Below are positions 1 to 8,451 of a stretch of DNA of 64,000 bases, one piece after another. Under the pieces are notes generated by a model that saw only the letters and a program-made list of their open reading frames with translations, did not search any database and was not told the DNA's origin. Numbering within the stretch: position 1 is the first letter of the stretch; each line of letters opens with the position of its first letter. Made by a program: the position numbers and the translations under genes. Origin of the DNA: Eggerthellaceae bacterium (GTDB lineage Bacteria; Actinomycetota; Coriobacteriia; Coriobacteriales; Eggerthellaceae); NCBI GenBank assembly GCA_910575165.1, contig CAJTDS010000004.1:166398-230397 (forward strand), written 5' to 3'.

Positions 1-116
1 CTCTGAACCCCCAGCAGCGAAGGTGCCTCTGCCAGGTCGGCCAGGGCGGCCGCAGTCGCAGCGATGGAACAGCGGGCATCGTACACCAGGCCGTCAAACT
101 CTTCTTCTCTTCTCAT
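1..116 (-). CDS. Partial hypothetical protein (N-terminus only)
   Basis: An open frame on the minus strand starts with ATG at 116 and runs off the left edge after 38 codons. The peptide begins MRREEEFDGLVYDARCSI and continues with an alanine/leucine-rich helical stretch. A purine-rich AAAGGG lies about 10 bases upstream of the start and could be its ribosome binding site. I do not recognise the family. It lies just inside a probable element end marked by the tRNA remnant at 291-341, so it may be cargo of an integrated element. Confidence 0.45.
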   Translation of the reverse strand, partial: MRREEEFDGLVYDARCSIAATAAALADLAEAPSLLGVQ

Positions 117-158
117 GTCTCACGCTACCCTTTCGAGTCGGCGAAAGGGACACCGGGT

Positions 159-189
159 ATCTGCGAACAATCTGCGAATCATCTGCGAA
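159..189. repeat. Three phased direct repeats ATCTGCGAA
   Basis: The nonamer ATCTGCGAA occurs at 159-167, 170-178 and 181-189, an exact 11-bp period, so all copies face the same side of the helix. A weaker copy, AGATGCGAA, follows at about 198. They lie between the start of the partial minus-strand gene and a tRNA 3' remnant. That placement fits arm-type integrase/excisionase sites or an operator for the minus-strand gene. The function is inferred. Confidence 0.55.
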
Positions 190-290
190 TGCGCACAGAT
201 GCGAACGAGCGCCGATAACCTTAGGCAATTGCAAAACGCCTGATAGATGGGCGCGGATAACTTCCGATAATCGCGCTTCACTGCCGCCTT

Positions 291-341
291 GCGGAACTCA
301 TAATCCTTTGGTTGCAGGTTCGAATCCTGCTGGGCGCACCA
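291..341 (+). pseudogene. 3' remnant of a tRNA-Met(CAT)-like gene, probable attachment site
   Basis: The segment carries an anticodon-loop-like CTCATAA, a perfect T-arm (GCAGG, TTCGAAT, CCTGC) and a 3' acceptor TGGGCGC followed by ACCA. No matching 5' acceptor GCGCCCA exists at the required distance upstream. The anticodon stem is also imperfect, with an extra A. It is therefore not a complete tRNA. A tRNA 3' half of this kind is what site-specific integration into a tRNA gene leaves at the far end of an element. An intrinsic terminator follows directly. Confidence 0.6.
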
Positions 342-350
342 GAAACTCGA

Positions 351-385
351 AGCCCGGTCGCCCATGCGGCGCCGGGCTTTCCTTC
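351..385 (+). terminator. Intrinsic terminator after the tRNA remnant
   Basis: AGCCCGG at 351-357 pairs with CCGGGCT at 372-378, with extra GC pairing possible inside, followed by TTTCCTT. Its position a few bases after the CCA end is typical for a tRNA gene. Confidence 0.6.
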
Positions 386-539
386 TGCCGGGCGAAGGCC
401 TTGGGGCGCTGCTGCTTCGGCGCAACTGTTACTGTGTATTCTTCTCGTTCAAGGCAGAACCCTTCGGGGTGCTGATATACTTCATCATTTGGATAGCTCC
501 GCTCACGGGGCTGAAAAACGCTTTTGAGGGTAGGGGGTT

Positions 540-3296
540 GTGCCTATCATGGCAACCACGGAACTGGGTCAGCAGAAGGCGAAGAAGCGCCCGTCGTCGA
601 AGACGGCGAACCGTCGCAACGTCTGGCTGCTCGTCGCAACGACCATTCTCGTCGTCATCTCGGTCGCGCTGTTCATGCCGCCTTCCGAGAAGATCAACCA
701 GGGCCTGGACATCCAGGGCGGCCTGTCGGTGGTGCTCACTGCCAAGAGCACCGACGGCGATTCGGTTACCGCCGAGGAGATGGAGAGCTCCCGGGCCATC
801 ATCGAGAGCCGCGTGAACTCGCTGGGCGCCTCCGAAGCGGTGGTGCAGCTGCAGGGCAACGACCAGATCCTGGTGCAGATTCCCGGCCTGTCCGATTCCG
901 AGCAGGCCCTTGCCACCATCGGCAAGACCGGCCAGCTGGTGCTGGCGCGTCTGGACAGCTTCACCGACGAAGAGATGGTGAAGCAGATTGAGTCCGGCGA
1001 GTTCGAGTCCCAGGGGGTTATCACCGACGAGTTCGGCATGTCGTTCCCCTCCGGCACCACCACCAGCACCATCAAGGTGGAGCCCGGCACCTACACGCCG
1101 CTCGTCACCGGCAGCGAGATTACCAACGTGACCATCGGCCGGCCTTCGGAGACAGCGACCGACTACGGCGTGAACGTGACGCTGAACAGCCAGGGCGCCG
1201 CAGCGTTCGCCCAGGCCACCGAGGAGCTGGCCGCCGATCATGGCCGCATCGTCATCATTTTGGACGACATGGTGGAGTCGGCCCCTGCGGTGCAGGGCGT
1301 CATCCCCGACGGCCATGTGCAGATCACCGGCGACTACACCATGGACGAGGCCAAGGCCTTGCAGACGGTGCTGCAGTCCGGCAGCCTGCCCGTGTCCTTC
1401 GAGTACGCGCAAAGCCAGGTGGTGGGCCCGACGCTGGGTCAGGACGCCCTGGCCTCCGGCGTGGTGGTGGCCCTCATCGGCATCGCCGTGGTCATGCTCT
1501 ACCTGCTTATCTTCTACAAGGGCCTGGGCATCATCACCGCCGCCGCCATGCTGGTGTTCGCGGTGCTGTACCTGGGCATCCTGGCGGCCCTCTCGTCTCT
1601 GGGCCTGTTCAGCTTGTCCCTTGCGGGCGTGGCCGGCATCGTGCTCACCATCGGCATGGCCGCCGACTCATCCATCCTGGTGCTCGAGCGATTTCGCGAG
1701 GAGATCCGCATGGGCAGAAGCGTGCGCGCCGCCTCGGCCACCGGCGTGCGCCATGCCATCCTGACCTCCATCGACGCCGACCTTGTAACGCTGGTGTCGG
1801 CGTTGTGCCTGTTCTTCCTGGCCAGCGCGTCGGTCAAAGGCTTCGGACTTACGCTGTCGCTGGGCATCTTCTGCGATATCGCGATGATGCTCCTGTTCAA
1901 GGCGCCTATCATCCGCCTGCTGGCGCCGAAGGTCATCGCGAAGAACCCTGGCTTCTGGGACGTGTCCGACTCCCTGGCTGCTGCATCGGCCTACAAGGAG
2001 CTCGCCAAGGTGGAGGGCGTGCCGGTTGCCGAGGCCGAGACCGGCGAGCAGATGAACGCTGCTGAGTCCGAGGCCATCGCTGACGCCGACGCCGGGTCCG
2101 CCGGCAGGCGCGCATCCGAGCGCGTGCGGGCCATCAAGGGCCGCTTCATCAAGTACGACATCAACTTCATGGGCGTGCGCAAGGTCCTGCTGCGCATCGC
2201 CGTGGCCGTCATGGCCTGCTGCGTCATCGCCATCGGCGTGCGGGGGCTCAACTTCGGCATCGAGTTCGTGGGCGGCACCTCCGTGTCGTTCCACGGCACC
2301 GGCGACGTCACCATCGAGCAGATGCGCCAGGCCTGCGACGAGGCCGGCGAGCCCGACGCCGTCATCCAGACCACCGTGGCCGACGGCCAGGAGGGCTTCC
2401 TGGTGCGCACCACCACCGTGAGCGCCGAGGATGCCACGGCCGCCGCGAACCAGGTGGCCGCCACCCTGGGCCTTTCCAGCGAGAACTTCGAGGTGACCAC
2501 CATCGGTCCCGACTGGGGCGCCAGCGTCATCCAAAGCTCGCTCATCGCGTTTCTGGTGTCCATCCTGCTGATCATCGCCTACATCTCGGCGCGCTTCCGC
2601 GACTACAAGATGGGCATCATGGCCGTGGTGGCGCTCTTCCACGATCTGTTGCTGGTCATCGGCATCTACGCGCTCGTGGGCCGCGAGGTGAACCCCAACA
2701 CCATCGCCGCGCTGCTCACCATCCTGGGCTACTCGCTCTACGACACCGTGGTGGTGTTCCACCGCATCAACGACAACATGTCCGGCGAGGATATCCGCTG
2801 CACCTTCATGACCATGGCCAACCATTCCATCAACCAGGTGTTCATCCGTACCATCAACACCACGCTGACCTCGTTCATCCCGGTGTTCGCGATGCTTCTG
2901 TTCGGCGGCGAGACGCTGAAGGACTTCGCCTTCGCCATGGCCATCGGCCTGATTGCGGGCTCCTATTCCTCCATCGCCATCGCCACCCCGCTCTACGCTA
3001 TGTGGAAGACCAAGGAGCCGCGCTTCGCCAAGCTGCAGAAGAAGTACGGAGACGCGGTGGGCCTGTTCGAGTTCGACCATGCGGGATCTGCGGCCATCGC
3101 CCAGGTCCCCCTGGTGAAGAAGGGGGCCGCTGCTTCCGCGGGCGCTTCCGGCGTGACCGAGTCCCGGGCTGCGGAGGCATCCGAGCAGCGCCGGGCTGCA
3201 TCGGCGAGCGCGCCCGAGCCCAAGAAGCCCTCGCGCCCCGCAACCACCGCCAAGCCCCCGCGCGGCCAGCGTAACAAGGTTCCCCACAAGAAGTAG
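540..3296 (+). CDS. secDF: Protein translocase subunit SecDF (fused SecD and SecF)
   Basis: This membrane component of the Sec pathway uses proton motive force to help pull proteins across the membrane after SecA-driven insertion. One transmembrane helix lies near residues 28-46, followed by the extracytoplasmic SecD domain with the GLDIQGG motif. SecD helices fall around residues 300-455. A second half begins near residue 540 and carries the SecF motif GIEFVGG near residue 573 and further helices at about 665-835. SecD and SecF are separate in many bacteria and fused here without interruption. The tail after residue 840 is rich in Ala, Pro, Lys and Arg. The start is GTG 540 with GAGGG upstream, or ATG 549 with GGGGG 11 bases upstream. 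Confidence 0.93.
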   Translation: MPIMATTELGQQKAKKRPSSKTANRRNVWLLVATTILVVISVALFMPPSEKINQGLDIQGGLSVVLTAKSTDGDSVTAEEMESSRAIIESRVNSLGASEAVVQLQGNDQILVQIPGLSDSEQALATIGKTGQLVLARLDSFTDEEMVKQIESGEFESQGVITDEFGMSFPSGTTTSTIKVEPGTYTPLVTGSEITNVTIGRPSETATDYGVNVTLNSQGAAAFAQATEELAADHGRIVIILDDMVESAPAVQGVIPDGHVQITGDYTMDEAKALQTVLQSGSLPVSFEYAQSQVVGPTLGQDALASGVVVALIGIAVVMLYLLIFYKGLGIITAAAMLVFAVLYLGILAALSSLGLFSLSLAGVAGIVLTIGMAADSSILVLERFREEIRMGRSVRAASATGVRHAILTSIDADLVTLVSALCLFFLASASVKGFGLTLSLGIFCDIAMMLLFKAPIIRLLAPKVIAKNPGFWDVSDSLAAASAYKELAKVEGVPVAEAETGEQMNAAESEAIADADAGSAGRRASERVRAIKGRFIKYDINFMGVRKVLLRIAVAVMACCVIAIGVRGLNFGIEFVGGTSVSFHGTGDVTIEQMRQACDEAGEPDAVIQTTVADGQEGFLVRTTTVSAEDATAAANQVAATLGLSSENFEVTTIGPDWGASVIQSSLIAFLVSILLIIAYISARFRDYKMGIMAVVALFHDLLLVIGIYALVGREVNPNTIAALLTILGYSLYDTVVVFHRINDNMSGEDIRCTFMTMANHSINQVFIRTINTTLTSFIPVFAMLLFGGETLKDFAFAMAIGLIAGSYSSIAIATPLYAMWKTKEPRFAKLQKKYGDAVGLFEFDHAGSAAIAQVPLVKKGAAASAGASGVTESRAAEASEQRRAASASAPEPKKPSRPATTAKPPRGQRNKVPHKK

Positions 3297-3390
3297 CGTT
3301 TTTCGGCGCGCCCGGTCGGCCCCATACGACCCGGCGCGCCTTTTCGCATTCGGTAAGGTGCCGCCGCCGGCGGCTTTCGAAAGGAGAAGC

Positions 3391-4335
3391 ATGGCTGACC
3401 AGGAGAAGGAACCCGTCGTGTTGGTCGAGGAGGAGATGGAGCTCGAGTGCGGCTGCGGATGCTGCGCCGACGGCGACTGCGACGACTGCGAGTACGTCGA
3501 GGGCACCGAGTGGGCCATCCGCGCCGCCGCGTGGGAGCTGGCCGCCCTGGGCCTGCGCTATCCCACCATGGAGCTGGCCGAGATCGCCGCGACGGGGGAG
3601 TGGGTGGATGCCGCCGAGGAGGTGGCCATCGTGCTGGACATGGCGCTGCCCGACGAGTTCGGCGAGTCGGCCCTGGAGTTCGTCGAGGAAGTCGAGGCGA
3701 CCGACATCGAGGGCGACGAAGGAGAGGCTGCGGTCGAGTACGTGTTCGAGATGCCCTCCGAGGAGGATCTGGACGCCTACATGCACAAGCTGCGGGCCGA
3801 GGCCACGCGCCTTATGATCGGAGCGCCGAAGCCGGCCGTGAGCCCCTTCGAGGGCGTGCGCCGGGCCGAAGCCGAGGGCGTGCAGCCGCTGCTGTTCGTG
3901 AACCCCCATTCCATGGCGGTGGAGCGTTACATGAAGTCCTGCGGCCTGGGACGTCCCAAGGGGACCAACGAGCCGCTCGACCACGTGGCCACCGAGTGCG
4001 AGTTCCTGCAGCATCTGGCCCTGCGCGCCGACGAGGACGCGCTTCTGGCCGAAGCCGCCGAGGCCGGCGACGAGGAGCAGGCGGCGGCCGTGAAGGAGAT
4101 CAGGGAGGCCGAGACCCCCGAGCTGCCCGATTCGGAGAACCTGCCGGGCGGCAGCGCCGAGGCGGCCTACGGGCAGTTCGAGTGCGAGCACGTCTTCCCC
4201 TGGATGAGCGATTTCGCCCAGGCGCTGCACGGCGAATCCCGCATGCCCTTCTTCAAGGACGTGGCCTTGTTCCTGGGGGCCCTTGTGGCCTTCGAGCAGC
4301 AGCGTGCCGAGCAGGCGGCCGAGGACGGGCAGTAG
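3391..4335 (+). CDS. TorD/DmsD-like molybdoenzyme chaperone with Cys-rich N-terminus
   Basis: An acidic, helical protein of 314 residues. The segment near residues 194-206 (PLDHVATECEFLQHL) and the later HVFPWMSDFAQAL near 267 match the pattern of TorD-family chaperones. These bind molybdoenzyme subunits before Tat export. The family is usually about 200 residues, and this one is longer. Residues 19-37 hold seven cysteines in a short acidic stretch (ECGCGCCADGDCDDC), which could bind a metal; that is inference. ATG 3391 is chosen because AAAGGAG lies just upstream, although an in-frame ATG/GTG-rich region extends further 5'. No molybdoenzyme gene is next to it in this window. Confidence 0.65.
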   Translation: MADQEKEPVVLVEEEMELECGCGCCADGDCDDCEYVEGTEWAIRAAAWELAALGLRYPTMELAEIAATGEWVDAAEEVAIVLDMALPDEFGESALEFVEEVEATDIEGDEGEAAVEYVFEMPSEEDLDAYMHKLRAEATRLMIGAPKPAVSPFEGVRRAEAEGVQPLLFVNPHSMAVERYMKSCGLGRPKGTNEPLDHVATECEFLQHLALRADEDALLAEAAEAGDEEQAAAVKEIREAETPELPDSENLPGGSAEAAYGQFECEHVFPWMSDFAQALHGESRMPFFKDVALFLGALVAFEQQRAEQAAEDGQ

Positions 4336-4384
4336 TCGGCTCCGTAGTTCCGTTCGCCGAGCGAATCGCACCGTTTTATGTGGA

Positions 4385-4407
4385 AAAGCCGCCGCCTTGG
4401 CGGCTTT
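4385..4407 (+). terminator. Hairpin after the TorD-like gene
   Basis: AAAGCCGCC pairs with GGCGGCTTT over 9 bp around the loop GCCTT, about 50 bases after the stop codon. There is no long T run, so termination may be weak or factor-assisted. Confidence 0.5.
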
Positions 4408-4432
4408 CCGCATCTCCGGGAGCCATGAGGCG

Positions 4433-4438
4433 TATACT
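4433..4438 (+). promoter_or_regulatory. -10 element for the ilv leader
   Basis: TATACT lies just upstream of the structured ilv leader. The -35 region is weak by eye. The same TATACT hexamer appears before uvrC, metK and dgt in this window. Confidence 0.4.
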
Positions 4439-4445
4439 CCGCGTA

Positions 4446-4709
4446 AACTCATAGTCGAGATGCGTTGACGAGGAGAGTAGGGCCCAACCCGATTTCCCAG
4501 AGAGCCGGTACTTGGTGGAAGCCGGCGATCGGGCGGTCCGAACGCCACCTCCGAGCAGTTCGGTACGAGCGCATCGTGCGCATGCGGGCAATCCTCGCAG
4601 GCGGGCGGTGCTCGTAGGCTGAACCGGCGACTCCGTTAAAGGTCGAGGGCCCTTAGGCGGCCCGCCCCCCGAGGTCTCGGTGCAGCTTGCGCGCATCGGG
4701 ATTTTTTTA
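4446..4709 (+). promoter_or_regulatory. T-box-type leader with attenuator upstream of ilvD
   Basis: The leader has T-box landmarks in order: GACGAGGAGAGTAG (Stem I), AGAGAG, GGTGGAAGCC, then GAACGCCACCTCCGAG, which aligns with the conserved specifier-side strand. Next comes ACCGG...CCGTTA (Stem II A/B-like) at about 4623-4638, and a GGCGGCCCGCC segment where the antiterminator T-box sequence should be, though it is diverged. A terminator follows: CCCGA near 4668 pairs with TCGGG at 4696-4700, then seven Ts to 4708. T-boxes sense uncharged tRNA and here would allow read-through into ilvD. By alignment the specifier triplet is GCC (Ala) rather than a branched-chain codon. The T-box call is fairly firm; the specificity is not. 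Confidence 0.7.
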
Positions 4710-4753
4710 TGGGCGAAACCGGGCGGCGGTTTCGCGGAAAGGGGGTTGGGTCC

Positions 4754-6448
4754 ATGGCGGAATCTCATAGCTGGGGGCCGCTTCGCAGCGACCAGGTGAC
4801 CAAGGGGGTAGCCCGGGCGCCCCATCGCAGCCTGCTCAAGGCCGACGGCATCACCGACGAGGAGATGGGCCGTCCCTTCGTCGCGGTGATCAGCTCCCGC
4901 AACGACATCATCCCGGGGCATACCAACCTGGACAAGATCTCCGAGGCGGTGAAGGCCGGCATCTACCTGGCCGGCGGCGTCCCCTTCGAAATCTCCACCG
5001 TGGGCGTATGCGACGGCATCGCCATGAACCACGACGGCATGCACTACTCGCTGGTGTCCCGCGAGGCCATCGCCGACAGCGTGGAGTGCGCGGTGCAGGG
5101 CCACGCCTTCGACGCCATGGTGTGCATTCCCAACTGCGACAAGATCGTGCCCGGCATGGTGCTGGGCGCTTTGCGCGTGAACATTCCCACGGTCTTCGTG
5201 TCCGGCGGCCCCATGCTTCCCGGCGTGCAGCCCGGCGGCTGCGGCCCCACCACCGATCTGAACACGCTCTTCGACGGGGCGGGCAAGGTTGCGGCGGGCG
5301 CTATGGACGCCGAGGAGCTGAAGTACTACGAGGACACCGCATGCCCCACCTGCGGAAGCTGCTCGGGCATGTTCACCGCCAACTCCATGAACTGCCTGTG
5401 CGAGGCCTTGGGCATCGCCCTTCCCGGCAACGGCACCATCCCCGCCGTGTACTCCGAGCGCATCCGTTTGGCAAAGCACGCGGGCATGAAGGTGATGGAG
5501 CTTCTGGAAAAGGGCATCCGCATCAAGGATATCCTGAACGCCGCGGCCGTCCACAACGCCATGGAATGCGACATGGCCTTCGGCGGTTCCACGAACACCG
5601 TGCTGCATCTGACCGCCATCGCCCAGGCGGCCGGCTGCCCCATCACCATGGACGACTGGGACGCCGCGAGCGCCCGCACGCCGCACCTGGTGAAGCTGCA
5701 GCCCTCCGGCCCCCGCCCGCTCATCGACCTGTACCAGGTGGGGGGCGTGCCGGTGGTCATGCACGAGCTGGCGCAGCTGGGCCTTCTGGACGAGAGCGCG
5801 CTGACCTGCGAGGGTCCGCTTCCCGAATACCTGGAAAGGTGTACGAAGCCGGCCGACAGCGAGGTGTGCCGCACCCACGACAACCCCTTCAGCCCCCAGG
5901 GCGCCCTGCGGGTGCTCCACGGCAACATCGCCCCCGACGGCGCCATCGTGAAGAAGTCGGCGGTCGACCCGTCCATGTACACGCATACCGGCCCCGCCCG
6001 CGTGTTCGACAGCGAGGAGGAGGCCTGCGAGGCTATCAACGGCGGCAAGGTGGTTGCCGGCGACGTGGTGGTCATCCGCTACGAGGGCCCCAAGGGAGGC
6101 CCTGGCATGCGCGAGATGCTTACGCCCACGAGCGCCATCTGCGGCATGGGGCTCTCCTCCAGCGTGGCGCTGATCACCGACGGGCGCTTCTCGGGCGCCA
6201 CCAAGGGCCCGGCCGTGGGGCATGTGAGCCCCGAAGCGGCGGCGGGCGGCCCTATCGCGCTCATCCGCGAGGGGGACAGCGTTACCGTGGACATCGACGG
6301 CGGGGCGCTCACGCTGCATGTGGACGACGACGAGCTGGCGCGCCGCCGCGAGGCATTCGTCGCGCCAGCGCCCAAGCACGACCACGGGGTGCTGGCCAAG
6401 TACGCGAAACTGGTGAGCTCGGCAGACAAGGGGGCCTACGTAGCATGA
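4754..6448 (+). CDS. ilvD: Dihydroxy-acid dehydratase
   Basis: Third step of valine/isoleucine synthesis, dehydrating 2,3-dihydroxy-acids to 2-keto acids with an Fe-S cluster in the cytoplasm. Cluster-associated motifs are visible at PNCDKIVPGM (near residue 126) and CPTCGSCSGMFTANSMNC (near 196). The active-site region PTSAICGMGLSSS and ITDGRFSG lies near residues 456-480. ATG 4754 is chosen: AAAGGGGG precedes it, whereas the in-frame ATG at 4709 sits in the terminator T run. A hairpin (GCGAAACC/GGTTTCGC, 4713-4735) separates the attenuator from the ribosome binding site. It heads the ilvDBNC operon and overlaps ilvB by ATGA. Confidence 0.96.
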   Translation: MAESHSWGPLRSDQVTKGVARAPHRSLLKADGITDEEMGRPFVAVISSRNDIIPGHTNLDKISEAVKAGIYLAGGVPFEISTVGVCDGIAMNHDGMHYSLVSREAIADSVECAVQGHAFDAMVCIPNCDKIVPGMVLGALRVNIPTVFVSGGPMLPGVQPGGCGPTTDLNTLFDGAGKVAAGAMDAEELKYYEDTACPTCGSCSGMFTANSMNCLCEALGIALPGNGTIPAVYSERIRLAKHAGMKVMELLEKGIRIKDILNAAAVHNAMECDMAFGGSTNTVLHLTAIAQAAGCPITMDDWDAASARTPHLVKLQPSGPRPLIDLYQVGGVPVVMHELAQLGLLDESALTCEGPLPEYLERCTKPADSEVCRTHDNPFSPQGALRVLHGNIAPDGAIVKKSAVDPSMYTHTGPARVFDSEEEACEAINGGKVVAGDVVVIRYEGPKGGPGMREMLTPTSAICGMGLSSSVALITDGRFSGATKGPAVGHVSPEAAAGGPIALIREGDSVTVDIDGGALTLHVDDDELARRREAFVAPAPKHDHGVLAKYAKLVSSADKGAYVA

Positions 6449-8451
6449 CGAAAGAGCAAGCGCAAACCTCCCAGTCCAGGGCGCTGTCGGCGGGCGCCCC
6501 GCGAGGGCTGGGCAGCAAGACGCCCAAGCAGGGCAAGACCATGATCGGCGCCCAGGCCGTGGTGGCCTCCCTTGAGGCCGAAGGCGTTGAGGTGGTGTTC
6601 GGCTACCCCGGCGGCCAGGCCATCAAGATCTACGACGCGCTGTACGACTCCGACCAGCTGCGCCACGTGCTGGCCCGCCACGAGCAAGGGGCGGTGCACG
6701 AGGCCGACGGCTACGCCCGCGCCACGGGCAAGGTGGGTGTCGCCATCGTGACCAGCGGTCCGGGCGCCACCAACACCGTCACCGGCATCGCCACCGCCTA
6801 CATGGACAGCGTGCCGTTGGTGGTCATCACCGGCCAGGTGCCCCGCGGCGTCATCGGCACCGACTCGTTCCAGGAGTCCGACATCGTGGGTATTACCATG
6901 CCGGTGGTCAAGCACAGCTACCTTCTGCAGTCTACCGACGAGCTGACCAGCACCTTCCGCGAGGCGTTCCATATCGCCAGCACCGGGCGCCCGGGTCCTG
7001 TGCTCATCGACGTGCCGAGCGACCTTGCCTCGGCCGAGATGGTGTTCGAGTACCCCGACCAGGTGAACCTGCCCTCCTACAAGCCCACCTACAAGGGCAA
7101 CGCCAAGCAGATCCGTGCGGCCGTGGACGAGATTCGTCGCGCCAAGCGGCCTGTCATCTACGCCGGCGGCGGCGTCATCAGCTCGGACGCCAGCGAGGAG
7201 CTGGTGGAGCTTGCCGAGCGCATGGGCATCCCCGTGGTCACCACGCTCATGGGCAAGGGCGGCTTTCCGGCGGGGCATCCGCTGTACCTGGGGCCGGTGG
7301 GCATGCACGGCGCGAAGTACTCGAACCTGGCGCTCACGGAATGCGACCTCATCATCGCCGCCGGCGCTCGCTTCTCCGACCGCGTGACCGGCAAGCTCTC
7401 CGAGTTCGCCCCGAACGCCCGGGTCATCCACATAGACATCGACCCGGCCGAGATCGGCAAGATCCGCGAGGTGCAGGTGCCCATCGTGGGCGACCTCAAG
7501 GGCGTGCTCTCGGGCCTCAACGCAGCGCTGGAGAAGGCCGGCGCGCAGCCGGGCACCCAGGAGTGGCTGGAGCTGGTGGGTAGCTGGCGGGAGCGCTTCC
7601 CGTTCTACCACGCGCGCCTGGGCGAGACCGAGGAAGCGGGCCAGATTGTGCCCGAGCAGGTGCTGCAGCAGCTGTCGGCCAAGCTCGACCCCGATCGTTC
7701 CGTGGTGGTGACCGAGGTGGGACAGCATCAGATGTGGGCCGCCCAGTTCGTCGACCGCACCCGCCCGCGCACCTTCCTCTCCAGCGGCGGCCTGGGCACC
7801 ATGGGATTCGGCTTCCCGGCTGCCATAGGTGCCGCCATCGGGCGTCCCGACGCTCAGGTGGTGTGCATTGCCGGCGACGGGTCGTTCCAGATGAACAGCC
7901 AGGAGATGGCCACCGCCGCCATCAACGGCGTGCCGGTGAAGGTGCTCATCCTGGACAACCGCTGCCTGGGCATGGTGCACCAATGGCAGAAGCTGTTCTA
8001 CCGTGAGCGCTACTCGTCCACGCTCTTGGACGCCAACCCCGACTTCGTGAAGCTGGCCGACGCCTACGGCTGGCAGGCCGAGCGGGTGGAGGACCCCGAG
8101 GCGGTGGACGGCGCCCTGGACCGTATGCTGGCCTGCGATGGCCCCTTCCTGTTGGACGTGGCCATCTCCCGCGAGCAGAACGTCTACCCGATGGTGGCCC
8201 CCGGTGCAGCCCTCGACGACGTCATGGGAGCCATCGACGTGGCCGTGGGGGCCGTGCGCACCGCCATGCCGGGCAGCTCGGTGCCGGCGCCGGCCCAATC
8301 GCCCTGTGCCAAGATAGACGCCCAGTTCGGGGGCCGCTGGGAAAGCGACCCGCAGGACGTGGGAAAGCGCATGAGCGCCCAGGAGGCCCACGATGCCGGC
8401 ATGGCCGCTTCGCAGGATACGTCGACCGACGGGGAAGGGGAGGCCCGATGA
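6445..8451 (+). CDS. ilvB: Acetolactate synthase large subunit
   Basis: Thiamine-diphosphate enzyme that makes acetolactate or acetohydroxybutyrate from pyruvate and pyruvate/2-oxobutyrate. The N-terminal ThDP region GYPGGQAIKIYD and HEQGAVHEADGYAR (near residue 79) holds the catalytic glutamate. The ThDP/Mg motif GDGSFQMNSQEMATA...LDN starts near residue 477. The ATG overlaps the ilvD stop. The frame stays open far upstream, but that stretch is a shadow of ilvD. At 668 residues the protein has about 30 residues ahead of the usual start and a C-terminal extension of about 70 residues (after about 600) rich in Ala, Pro and Asp. Confidence 0.95.
   Translation: MTKEQAQTSQSRALSAGAPRGLGSKTPKQGKTMIGAQAVVASLEAEGVEVVFGYPGGQAIKIYDALYDSDQLRHVLARHEQGAVHEADGYARATGKVGVAIVTSGPGATNTVTGIATAYMDSVPLVVITGQVPRGVIGTDSFQESDIVGITMPVVKHSYLLQSTDELTSTFREAFHIASTGRPGPVLIDVPSDLASAEMVFEYPDQVNLPSYKPTYKGNAKQIRAAVDEIRRAKRPVIYAGGGVISSDASEELVELAERMGIPVVTTLMGKGGFPAGHPLYLGPVGMHGAKYSNLALTECDLIIAAGARFSDRVTGKLSEFAPNARVIHIDIDPAEIGKIREVQVPIVGDLKGVLSGLNAALEKAGAQPGTQEWLELVGSWRERFPFYHARLGETEEAGQIVPEQVLQQLSAKLDPDRSVVVTEVGQHQMWAAQFVDRTRPRTFLSSGGLGTMGFGFPAAIGAAIGRPDAQVVCIAGDGSFQMNSQEMATAAINGVPVKVLILDNRCLGMVHQWQKLFYRERYSSTLLDANPDFVKLADAYGWQAERVEDPEAVDGALDRMLACDGPFLLDVAISREQNVYPMVAPGAALDDVMGAIDVAVGAVRTAMPGSSVPAPAQSPCAKIDAQFGGRWESDPQDVGKRMSAQEAHDAGMAASQDTSTDGEGEAR

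Noticed and set aside
266..341. A complete tRNA gene ending at 341
   Set aside because: The T-arm and CCA are good, but no 5' acceptor or D-arm matches and the anticodon stem is broken.
5008..6444. An upstream extension of the acetolactate synthase frame across ilvD
   Set aside because: The frame is open only because of GC-rich codon bias. ilvD is real in the other frame and the ilvB start overlaps its stop.
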